DNA of 64,000 nucleotides. Origin: Petrolisthes cinctipes (Eukaryota > Arthropoda > Malacostraca > Decapoda > Porcellanidae). Of this stretch, positions 20,413-31,600 are shown one piece after another (position 1 is the first letter of the stretch; every line of letters begins with the position of its first letter). The notes under the pieces are model-generated. The model searched no databases, was not told where the DNA came from, and was given only the letters and a program-made list of their open reading frames with translations. The stretch spans positions 977,424 to 1,041,423 of the forward strand of contig JAWQEG010001420.1 in the NCBI GenBank assembly GCA_033782935.1, written 5' to 3'. A program made the position numbers and the translations under genes.

Positions 20413-22191
20413 TCATCTTTCTTCCTTCTTTTCTTGGCGGCTTTCAAACAATTTGTGTTTTTTCACGTCCTGCCCTGTTCCAATTTTCTTCCCTATTTTT
20501 CCAGAAGACACAAGGCCTCCAGAACGCGCAAATCCAAAGTTGAACTCAGTTATGGCCTTAGCACACAGGTAATGCACCCTCTCCTTTTGATAAAACACAG
20601 CTTTAGAGTACTTGCTCCATATGACTGAATTCAGGCATTCATTGGCATTCTGTGTTCGTCCAGTGCACCTTGACAAGAGTTCATCTGTGCTGTACTTTCT
20701 CATTATGTCGTACAGGTCACCCTTGAGATCTTGGCGTATTGGGTAGTGAATTTGCTGGTCATGGCTTCCAGTAGGCTTTCCTTCAGCTCGAGCTTTGTTG
20801 AAGAAGCACCAGGAATCAACTTTTTCTGGGCACATCTCGTGGCAAGGATCGTCATCGGTGCTACAACAGTGTTCAATTATTGCAAAAATTGCCTTTTTCA
20901 TCTTCTCCACATCATCCAGGTTACGAATTATGGCATACCTGTAAAAATCCTGGATTTTCCCTAAAGTAACCTGGGTCAGGGATCCTCTTCTCCTCCCTCC
21001 AACACCTTCTCCTTTCCTACTCTTTTCTTGTACATAGTCTCTCAATGCCTTCCCAACTCTCTTTGCAACTTGATTGATGCATTCGTCTTTGCGAATTTCC
21101 ACATCTCCATACACTTTTTCTTTCACTACAGATGAGTAGGCCTTCGAGTCACCATCTGAAATTACAGTGGTATATCGAAAGTTACATTTTTCCACTGACC
21201 TTTTCCACAGTTTCATCCAACCCTCTGTCTCCATTGCAGGAGAACTTCCATCAAAGTTTTTTACGCACTGTGGCTGATGTGCAGCATACCAGTCACCTTC
21301 TGTTTTTTTATTTTTCTCACATATTCTGCAGTATTTACTCAATACTTCATAGTCCACAACAAGTCCTGTGTCAAAGTGTATGACTGGTACCACACAAAAC
21401 TTTGCCACAAACCCTCTCTTTGACCAGGAACCATCACATGTCACTGTTATATTCTTCACTCCAGGAGAACCTGGTTGTTCATTTTCAAGATATTCATGGA
21501 CGAGTTCCCGTGCTCGTCTCAAACTCACTTCACCATCTTGGATTCCTTTTGCCTCAATTTCTCGGGCAATGTAAAAGAACCTGGTACTTGACATTATTTT
21601 CATCTCGAACACTTTTTCCATGTCCTCAAGTGTTTTATAGCCATTGTTTTCTAGGCCAAATTCTACGAACTTCATATTCACATCATACTTGCCCTGTGGT
21701 TCGTACCTGAAGGAGGTCCAGGCAACAGACGTCTCGCCACACACACTTCACTCGCACACGATTTTGTTCGCTGCACCAAGTCGCCTTCCTACACTGGGGA
21801 TACCCAATGCAACATTTCTACACTTTTCACATTTTTTTTTGAAATTTTGGAACAATTTTCTCTTCGAAATCATGACATATTCGTCTTTCACTCTGTCAAG
21901 AGGAACAGCGATACTTTCTCGCAGCTGTCTCTTCACAGCGGCTGGTGACACTTGGGTTGTCCCCTCCTCTTGTGGTTGTGGTTGCTCCCCCGATGGTCCT
22001 GGTTGTGGCTGGGGTTGTGGTTGCCCCCCCGATGGTCCTGGTTGTGGCTGGGGTTGTGGTTGCTCCCCTGATGGTCCTGGTTGTTGCTGGGGTTGTGGTT
22101 GCTCCCCTGCTTTTTCTGCAATAGCAGCCAGGGCCTTCTCCTTCCTCGCTATATCAGCCATCTTTTTTCTAAGCTTTGACTTGGGTCCCAT
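20413..22191 (-). pseudogene. Mutator-like (MULE) transposase, complete frame with one in-frame TGA
   Basis: Starts at ATG 22191 and reads 592 codons to a stop at 20413 in one frame, interrupted only by TGA at codon 148 (21750-21748). N-terminus: basic residues and a Pro/Gln/Gly repeat (30-75). Then C121-x2-C124, C146 and C151 form a possible zinc-binding cluster around the stop. Next come ETSVAWTSFRYEPQGKYDVN, CDGSWSKRGF (D253), LDYEVLSK-like VDYEVLSKYCRIC, NFDGSSPAMETEGWMKLW, ISDGDS (D346/D348), DECINQVAKRVGKALRDYV, CHEMCPEKVDSWCFF and SRCTGRTQNANECLNSVIW. This is the animal Mutator-like transposase family, which cuts and pastes DNA elements with a DDE-type RNase H fold. One nonsense change, or stop read-through, separates it from an intact gene. 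Confidence 0.85.
21967..22104 (-). repeat. 39-bp in-frame repeat encoding Pro/Gln-rich segment
   Basis: About 3.5 copies of a 13-residue unit QPQPQPQPGPSGE within the N-terminus of the transposase. Low-complexity linker, likely disordered; copy number could vary between element copies. Confidence 0.9.
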
Positions 22192-22609
22192 CTTGAGAAA
22201 AAGATTGCTTGCTTGCTTGATTTGAGCTCGTACAATAATACTCGACAGAGTCTGGAGTAAAAGTGAAGGAAAGTGGTAGTGGTAGGATGCGTGTTTATGG
22301 TCGCGTTCTGAATCCTTTGAGACAACTTGAGGGTAAAGGCTAATTTCATTTTACATTTCTGTTTTTTTCCTTTTATCATTCACAGTGAGTTTCATATAGA
22401 GTATTGTACATAAAAAAAAACACACACACATATATATGTGTATTTGTATATGGGTTTGTTATATAGTCTACGACTGTTCAGAAAATGAATAGAGTGTGTA
22501 TTGAAGACATCTACGTATAATTTGAATGCAGCCAGGCCAGGGGTAGGCCTCCTTATCAGCAGTGGTTGACCGTGTGAAGAAGGGTCGCGATATGGGTAGT
22601 GAACAAGGT
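22192..22609. other. Region upstream of the transposase gene
   Basis: Would contain the transposase promoter and 5' leader. I see only a short (AC)n/(AT)n tract near 22418-22442 and no recognised gene or convincing promoter motif. Confidence 0.5.
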
Positions 22610-23518
22610 TGGAGGTTATGGGGTTGGGGATTGGGAGTTAGGGGGAGAGAGTTATGGGGTGGGGGTTATGGGACTGGGGGTTATGTGGTTGGGGTTTATG
22701 GGGTGGGGTTTGGGATTGGGGGTTATGTGGTTGGGGATATGGGGTGGGGTTTGGGATTGGGGGTTATGGGTTGGGGGCTATGGGGTGGGAGTTATGGGGT
22801 GGGGTTTATGGGGTGGGGATCATGGGTTGAGGGTTATGGGGTGGGGTTTTATGGGGTGGGGTTTATGGGGTTAGGGGTTATGGGGTGGGGGTTATGGGTT
22901 GGGGGTTATGAGGTGGGGGTTATGGGGTCGGGGTTATGAGGTGGGGGTTATGAGGTGGGGATTATGGGGTGGGGGTTATGGGATGGGGGTTATGGGATGG
23001 GGGTTGTGGGGTGGGGGTTGTGGGGTGGGGGTTGTGGGGTGGGGGTTGTGGGGTGGGGGTTGTAGGGTGGGGTTCATGGGGTTGGGGTTTATGGGGTGGG
23101 GGTTATGGGGTGGGGATTTTGGGGTGGGGGTTGTGCGGTGGGGGTTGTGGGGTGTGGGTTGTAGGGTGGGGGTTGTGGGGTGGGGGTTGTGGAGTGGGGG
23201 TTATGGGGTTGGGGGTTGTGGGGTGGGGTTTATGGGGTTGGGGTTTATGGGGTGGGTGTTATGGGGTGGGTGTTATGGGGTGGGGGTTATGGGATGGTGG
23301 TTGTGGGTTGGGGGTTGTGGGGTGGGGGTTGTGGGGTGTGGGTTATTGGGTTGGGGGTTGTGGGGTGAGGGTTGTGGGGTGGGGTGGGGGTTATGGGGTT
23401 GGGGGTTGTGGGGTGGGGGTTGTGGGGTGGGGATTGTGGGGTGGGGGTTGTGGGTTGGGGGTTTTGGGGTGGGGTTTATGGGGTTGGGGGTTGTGGGGTG
23501 GGGTTTATGGGGTTGGGG
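22610..23518. repeat. 15-bp G-rich minisatellite, about 60 units
   Basis: Units of the type GGGGTGGGGGTTATG, with TTGTG and TTTATG variants, are strictly G-rich on the plus strand. Each unit carries two G-runs of four or five, so any two neighbouring units can in principle form a G-quadruplex. The 15-bp period keeps reading frames open (Gly/Trp/Val/Met peptides); these are not genes. Confidence 0.95.
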
Positions 23519-23754
23519 AACATAATAATACTAATCAAATTACTAATTCAATGACCATATATAACATAGGAAACAAAAATGGAATTTCGAGTGTTTGGGG
23601 GTAGTTGGGGGGGGGGGGTTGGAGGGGTTTGAAGGCTGATAAGCAAGTTTGGTTGCTACTACATGATGCGTAGGACCTCAAAGAACATATTTAGCATGGA
23701 ATTGAAAAATGCAAAATTTAGGCCAAAATTATCATGTCAGAGTGTGGTCTCCCC
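23519..23754. other. Unassigned spacer with poly(G) tract
   Basis: Includes a G-run near 23608-23619 with further G-rich bases around it. No gene seen. Confidence 0.5.
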
Positions 23755-24080
23755 TCCTAACCTAAACTGCAGTAAACTGCCGGGACCTAACCTGGGCAAA
23801 CTACCGGGAATTAAACGTGGTAAGGACCGTGGCAAAATACGGTAAATATTGAAACAACTGCCGTTATCATGTACGTTTTTTCTACCTTCATTACCCACTT
23901 ATTTAGACCATTCTAAGACTATTTTCTTCTATGGCATTTCCAAGATAGGGCATATTCAAATGGGGCATTTTGAACTTAGCCTAGCCTAACCTAACCTAAC
24001 CTAGACCGCATCAGACCACAGGGACCTAATCTGGGCAAACTACCGGAATCTAACCTGGTCAAACTACCGGGAAATAACTG
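23755..24080. repeat. CCTAA-type repeat cluster, right arm of the inverted pair
   Basis: Repeated ACCTAACCTGGGCAAACTAC-type units occur near 23785, 24024 and 24050, plus CCTAACCTAACCTAACCTAG at 23985-24004. Its reverse complement parallels 18797-18940 (CAGGTTAG, GGTAGT-TGC, ATTAGGTCCC, then TTAGG repeats) at roughly three-quarters identity by eye. Diverged similar units continue to about 24180. Confidence 0.65.
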
Positions 24081-24277
24081 TGGTAAAGTACAGGAAATGA
24101 CCGGGACAGAATACTGGGACCTAGCCGGATGTGGTAACACTGCTACAAAACGGTAATGGGCCAAACTTTACCTTAAATGGCACCAAACTATGGTAATCTG
24201 GGGTAATTACCTTGGAAATGACAACACTGAAGAAATTAGCAATGCTGGTGTAAATAAAAGGGATTATGAGTGTTCAC

Positions 24278-24291
24278 TATTATTATTATCA

Positions 24292-24322
<31 letters not shown>

Positions 24323-24327
24323 TTTAT
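24278..24327. repeat. (ATT)n / (TTTA)n microsatellite
   Basis: ATT triplets run into TTTA tetramers. A second ATT-rich tract with GTT interruptions lies at about 24400-24428. Confidence 0.9.
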
Positions 24328-24539
24328 CTAGTTATTGGGTTCTAAATATTCATTGGTATTTATTCAAATATATTTCATTTTTTTTATAATACTCCTATTG
24401 TTATTATTATTATTGTTATTATTATTACTTTTACATTCATCATCTCAATATAAACAAACTGGCGGCCATCATGGATTTTGACGTTATTATTGACAGTGTC
24501 GTGATCTCAGTGTTGCCATGTAAGAGGCAATTTTTTTTT

Positions 24540-24870
24540 TAATACTTACAAAAAAAAAAAAAAATAATACATACAAAAAATTAATACTAAACAAAATTAA
24601 TACATAAAAAAATAATATTACTTAAAAAAATAATACTTAAACAAAATTAATACTTATTAAAAAATTAATACTTAAAAAAAATTAATACTTACAAAAAGAA
24701 AATGAAAAAAAATAATACTTACAAAAAATAGCACTTAAAAAAATTGATACTTAAAACAACATTTAATACTTAAACAAATGATATTAAAAAAAAATAATAC
24801 TTAAAAAAAATTGTTACTTAAAAAAATAATACTTAAAAAAAATTAATACTTAAAAAAAAATTTTTACTTA
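24540..24870. repeat. A-rich degenerate tandem repeat
   Basis: Irregular repeats of an AATACTTAAAAAAAATT-like unit (roughly 15-20 bp) with A-run length variation. No coding potential. Confidence 0.8.
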
Positions 24871-25601
24871 TCAAACCTTGGTTTGGCACTTACGACTGTC
24901 TTAGCCACTAAGGATATTATGGTTAAAGTTTAAAATTTTAGAAGTTACTATTAGGGTGCCAAATCAATCTTTAGATACATAAACAAATTCCAAAGTCAAT
25001 ATGACTTCAGCGGGAAACGTATGTCAGTATGGCCAGTTTGGTAACTATAACAAGTAGCAAAAAGAATAACCTAAGTTGGATGTTAGGGAGAATAAAGTCA
25101 ATGAAGCACCTGTAAAGACTCTCAAAATGACACTTAGCTGTAGGGTTGCAGACACTTCGTTCTCCCAAGGTGAAGAAATGAGGCACGAGAATAGTATGGG
25201 TTATCACCAATAGTCAGTCACCCAGTCGAGTACCGGTATAAGGTTTCTTGGATAAGTCAAGAGGATATGTAGAAAAGAGCTCGTTAACTGAGAGCTATGA
25301 CAATCAAGAATAAGGTATAAATGAAGGAACTTGAAGTGACTTGTACCACCACCAGTATTTGACTGGGCGAGATCCAGAACAGAACTGCCTTCCACACTCA
25401 CTCTCTCCTCCTCCATCACCTCGGATTATATGTTATGAATCATCCCCAAAAGTCTCGAACTGAGAAAAACAGTTTCATACAGTTTTCACAACACAGAAAA
25501 TTAGATTCATGAACATGGATCCATGTATTCATCGAATCATATCTTAACAAAACTAAATATACAGCATCCAATAATTATAACAAATACATGTATATGTTAC
25601 A
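24871..25601. other. Unassigned sequence left of the main satellite
   Basis: Mixed-composition DNA without recognised repeats or protein homology. Two short minus-strand open frames (25204-25419 and 25007-25210) show no family features I can name. The large satellite begins at about 25602. Confidence 0.5.
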
Positions 25602-28600
25602 CATGCAAAAAATCGATATTTTGGGTGCCCAAAGTCAATATGTGCATGCATCTTCTGTACCCGTTTATATCCCAAATTCAGGCTCAAAACACCCAAAAAA
25701 TCGATATTTTTGTGTCCCAGAAGCGATCTGTACATACCTACTCAGTGCTAGAATGTTTTCGAAATATAGGCTCAAAACATGCTAATAATCGATATTTTAT
25801 GTGTCCAAAGTCGATATGTACATGCATATTCTGTACCCGTTTTTATCTTAAATTCAGGCTTAAAACACCCGAAAATTCGATATTTTTGGGTCCCAGAAGC
25901 GATCTGTACATGCTTACTCAGTGTTAGAATATTTTTAAGATACAGGCCCAAAACATGCTGAAAATCGATATTTTATCTGCCCAAAGTCGATATGTGTATG
26001 CATATTTTGTACCCGATTATATCTCAAATTCAGTCTCAAAACACCCGAAAATTCGATATTTTTGGATCCCAGAAGCGATCTGTACATGCCTACTCAGTGT
26101 TAGAATATTTTACAAAATACAGGCCCAAAGCATGCTAAAAATTGGTATTTTAGTTGCCCAAAGTCAATATGTGTATGCGTATTCTGTACACGTTTATATC
26201 CCAAATTCATGCTCAAAACACCCGAAAATTCTATATTTTTGGGTCCCAGAAGCGATCTGTACATGCCTACTCAGTGCTTAAATATTTTCAAAATATAGGC
26301 CCAAAACATGCTAAAAATCGATATTTTTGGTGCCCAATGTCGATATATGAATGCATCTTCAGTACTTGTTTACATCTCAAATTCAGTCTCAGAACACCCA
26401 AATATTCGATATTTTTGGGTCCCAGAAGCGATCTGTACATGCCTACTCAGTACTAGAATATCATCAAAATATACCCCCAAAACATGCTAAAAATCGATAT
26501 TTTGGGTGCCCAAAGACGATATGTGCAATGAATCTTCTGTATTCGTTTATATCTCAAATTCAGGTTCAAAACACCCGAAAATTTCGATATTTTTGGGTTC
26601 CAGAAGCGATCTGTACATGCCTACTCAGTGTTTGAATATTTTCAAAATACAGGCACAAAAAGAGTTGAAAATAGATATTTTACTTGCCCAAAGTCAATAT
26701 GTGTATGCATATTCTGTACCCTTTTATATCCAAAATTCAGGCTCAAAACACCCCAAAATTCTATATTTTTGGGTCCCAGAAGCGATTTGTACATGCCTAC
26801 TCAGTACTAGAATATTGTCATAATATACGTCCAAAACATGCTAAAAATCGATATTTTTGGTGCCCAAAGACGATATGTGCATGCATCTTCTGTACCCGTT
26901 TATATCTCAAATTCGAGTTAAAAAACCCGAAAATTCGATATTTTTGGGTTCAAGGAGTGATCTGTACATGACTACTCAGTGTTAGAATATTTTCAATATA
27001 CAGGCACAAAACAAGTTGAAAATCGATATTTAAGGTGCCCTAAATCGATATGTGCATGCATCTTCTGTACCCGTTTAAAACTCAAATTCAGGCTCAAAAC
27101 ACCCAAAAATTCGATATTTTTGGGTCCCAGAAGCGATCTGTACATGCCTACTCAGTGCTAAAGTATTTTCAAAATATAGGCCCAAAACATGCTAAAAATC
27201 GATATTTTTGGTGCCCAATGTCGATATGTAAATACATCTTCAGTACTCGTTTATATCTCAAATTCAGGCTCAAAACACCCGAAAATTCGATTTTAGGTGG
27301 TTGTAGGAACGATCTGTACATACCTACTCAGTTTTAGAATATTTTAAAAATACAGGCACAAAACAAGTTGAAAATCGATATTTTAGGTGTCCTAAATCGA
27401 TATGTGCATGCATCTTCTGTACCCGTTTATATCTCAAATTCAGGCTCAAAACACCCGAAAATGTGATATTTTTGGGTCCCAGAAGCGATCTGTGCATGCA
27501 TCTTCAGTACCCGTTAATATCTCAAATTCAGGCTAAAAAACCCCGAAAATTCGATATTTTTGGGTCCCAGAAGCGATCTATACATGCCTACTCAGTGACA
27601 GAATATTTTCAAAATACAAGCCCAAAACATGCTGAAATACTATATTGTAGGTGCAAAAAGTCGATCTATGCATACATCTTCATTACCCGTATACATCTCA
27701 AATTCAGGCTCAAAACACCCGAAAATTCGATATTTTTGGGTCCCAGAAGCGATCTATACATGCCTACTCAGTGACAGAATATTTTCAAAATACAAGCCCA
27801 AAACATGCTGAAAATCGATACTTTAGTTGCCCAAAGTCAATATGTGTATGAATATTCTGTACCCGTTTATATCCCAAATTCAGGCTCAAAACACCCGAAA
27901 ATTCTATATTTTTGGGTCCCAGAAGCGTTGTGTACATGCCTACTCAGTGCTTAAATATTTTCAAAATATAGGCCCAAAACATGCTAAAAATCGATATTTT
28001 TGGTGCCCAATGTCGATATGTGAATGCATCTTAAGTACTCGTTTATATCTCAAATTCAGGCTCAAAACACACCAAAATTCGATTTTTTTGGGTTGTAGGA
28101 GCGATCTTTACATGCCTACTCAGTGTTAGAATATTTTCAAAATACAGGCACAAAACAAGTTAAAAATCTATATTTTAGGTTCCCTAAATCAATATATGCA
28201 ATGCATCTACTGTACAGGTTCATATCTCAAATTCAGGCTCAAAACACCCGAAAATTCGATATTTTTGGGTCCGAGAAGCGATCTGTAAATGCCTACTCAG
28301 TGCTTGAATGTTTTCAAAATATAGGCACCAATCATGCTAAAAATTGAATATTTTAGGTGTCCAAAGTCGATAAATGCATGCATATTCTGCACCCGTATAT
28401 ATCTCAAATTCAGGCTCAAAACACCCAAAAATTCGATGTTTTTGGATCCCAGAAGCGATCAGTACATGCATACTCAGTGCTAAAATATTTTCAAAATACA
28501 GGCCGAAAACATGCTGAAAATTGATATTTTAGTTGCCCAAAGTTAATATGTGTATGCATATTCTGTACCCGTTTATATCCCAAATTCAGGCTCAAAACAC

Positions 28601-31600
28601 CGGAAAATTCCATATTTTTGGGTCCCAGAAGCGATTTGTACATGCCTACTCAGTGTTAGAATATTTTCAAAATACAGGCATAAAACAAGTTGAAAATCGA
28701 TATTTTAGGTGCCCTAAATCGATATGTGCAATGCATCTTCTGTACCCGTTTATATCTCAAATTAAGGCTCAAAACACCCGAAAATTTGATATTTTGGGGT
28801 CCCAGGAACGATCTGTGCATGCATCTTTTGTACCCGTTTACATCCAAAATTCAGGCTCAGAACACCCGAAAATACTAAATTTTTGGGTCCCAGAAGCGAT
28901 CTGTACATGTCTACTCAGTGACAGAATATTTTTAAGATACAGGCCCAAAACATGCTGAAAATCGATATTTTTGTTGCCCAAAGTCAATATGTGTATGCAT
29001 ATTCTGTACCCGTTTATATCCCGATTTCAGGCTGAAACGCCCGAAAATTCCATATTTTTGGGTCCCAGAAGCGATCTGTACATGTCTACTCAGTGACAGA
29101 ATATTTTCAAAATACAGGCCCAAAACTTGCTGAAAAATAGATATTTTAGGTGCTTAATGTCGATATGTACATGCATTATCAGTACCCGTTTATATCTCAA
29201 ATTCAGGCTCAAAACACTCGAAAATTCGAATTATTTTGGTCCCAGAAGCGATCTGTACATGCCTACGTAGTACTAGAATATTATCAAAATATAGGGCAAA
29301 AACCTGCTAAAAATCGATATTTTAGGTGCCCAAAGTCGATATGTGCATGCATCTTCTTTACCCGTTTATATCTCAAATTTGAGATAAAAACACATAAAAA
29401 ATTCGATATTTTTGGGTTCAAGGAGCGATCTGTACATGCCTACTCAGTGTTAGAATATTTTCAAAATACAGGCATAAAACAAGTTGAAAATCGATATTTT
29501 AGGTGCCCTAAATCGATATGTGCAATGCATCTTCTGTACCCGTTTATATCTCAAATTCAGGCTCAAAACAACCGAAAATTTGATATTTTTGAGTCCCAGA
29601 AGCGATCTGTGCATGCATCTTCAGTACCCTTTTATATCTCAAATTCAGGCTCAAAACACCCAAAAATTCGATATTTTTTGGTCCTAGAAACGATCTGTAC
29701 ATGCCTACTCAGTGCTAGAATGCTTTCAAGAAATAGGCCCAAAACATATTGAAAATCGATATTGTAGGTGCAAAAAGTCGATCTATGCATACATCTTCAG
29801 TACCCGTTTATATCTCAAATTCAGGCTCAAAACAACCGAAAATTTGATATTTTTGAGTCCCAGAAGCGATCTGTGCATGCATCTTCAGTACCCTTTTATA
29901 TCTCAAATTCAGGCTCAAAACACCCAAAAATTCGATATTTTTTGGTCCTAGAAACGATCTGTACATGCCTACTCAGTGCTAGAATGCTTTCAAGAAATAG
30001 GCCCAAAACATATTGAAAATCGATATTGTAGGTGCAAAAAGTCGATCTATGCATACATCTTCAGTACCCGTTTATATCTCAAATTCAGGCTCAAAACACT
30101 CGAAAATTCGAATTTTTTTGGTCACAGAATCGATCTGTATATTCCTATTTAGTACTAGAATATTATCAAATTATAGGGCAAAAACATGCTAAAATCGATA
30201 TTTTTGGTGCCCAAAGTCGATATGTGCATGAATCTTCTTTACCCGTTTATATCTCAAATTTGAGATCAAAACACACGAAAATTCAATATTTTTGGATTCA
30301 AGGAGCGATCTGTACATGCCTACTCAGTGTTAGAATATTTTCAAATTACAGGTACAAAACAAATTCAAAATCGATATTATAAGTGCCCTAAATCAATATG
30401 TGCATGCATCTTCTGTACCCGTTTATATCTCAAATTCAGGCGAAAAAAAAAACGAAAATTCTATATTTTTTGGTCCCAGAAGCGATCTGTAGATGCCTAC
30501 TCAGTGCTATAATGCTTTCAAGATACAGGCCCAAAACATACCTGAAAATCGATATTGTAGGTGCAAAAAGTCGATCTATGTATACATTTTCAGTACCCGT
30601 TTATATCTCAAATTCAGGCTCAAAACACCCGAAAATCCGATATTTTCGGGTCCCAGAAGCGATCTGTACAGGCCTACTCAGTGCTTCAATGTTTTCAAAA
30701 TATAGGCCCAAAACATGCTAAAAATCGATATTTTGGGTGTCCAAAGTCGATATATTCATGCATCTTCTGTACCCGTTTATATCTCAAATTCGTGATTAAA
30801 AACACATAAATATTAGATTTTTTTGGATTCAAGGAGCAATCTGTACATGCCTACTTAGTGTTAGAATATTTTCAAATACAGGCACAAAACAAGTTCAAAA
30901 TCGATATTTTAGGTGCCCTAAATCGATATGAGCATGCATCTTCAGTACCCGTTTATATCTCAAATTCAGTCCCAAAACACCCGAAAATTCGATATTTTTG
31001 GGACCCAGAAGCGATCTGTACATGTCTACTCAGTGACAGAATATTTTCAAAATATAGGCCCAAAACATGCTGAAAAATCGATATTTTAGGTGCTTAATGT
31101 CGATATGTGCATGCATCATCAGTACCCGTTTATATCTCAAATTCAGGCTCAAAACACTCGAAAATTCGAATTTTTTTGGTCCCAGAAGCGATCTGTACAT
31201 GCCTACTTAGTACTAGAATGTTTTCAAGATACAGGCCCAAAACATGCTGAAATACTATATTGTAGGTGCAAAAAGTCGATCTATGCATACATCTTCATTA
31301 CCCGTATACATCTCAAATTCAGGCTCAAAACACCCGAAAATTCGATATTTTTGGGTCCCAGAAGCGATCTATTCATGCCTACTCAGGGCTAAAATATTTT
31401 CAAAATACAAGCCCAAAACATGCTGAAAATTGATACTTTAGTTGCCCAAAGTCAATATGTGTATGAATATTCTGTACCCGTTTATATCCCAAATTCAGGC
31501 TCAAAACACCCGAAAATTCTATATTTTTGGGTCCCAGAAGCGTTGTGTACATGCCTACTCAGTGCTAAAATATTTTCAAAATATAGGCCCAAAACATGCT

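Noticed and set aside
22562..23604. Gly/Trp/Val-rich frames up to 211 codons
   Set aside because: A 15-bp repeat is divisible by three, so any stop-free unit gives long frames; all plus-strand frames are open at once.
25007..25419. Two short minus-strand frames left of the satellite
   Set aside because: Only 67-71 codons, no domain, no flanking gene structure; length is within chance expectation.
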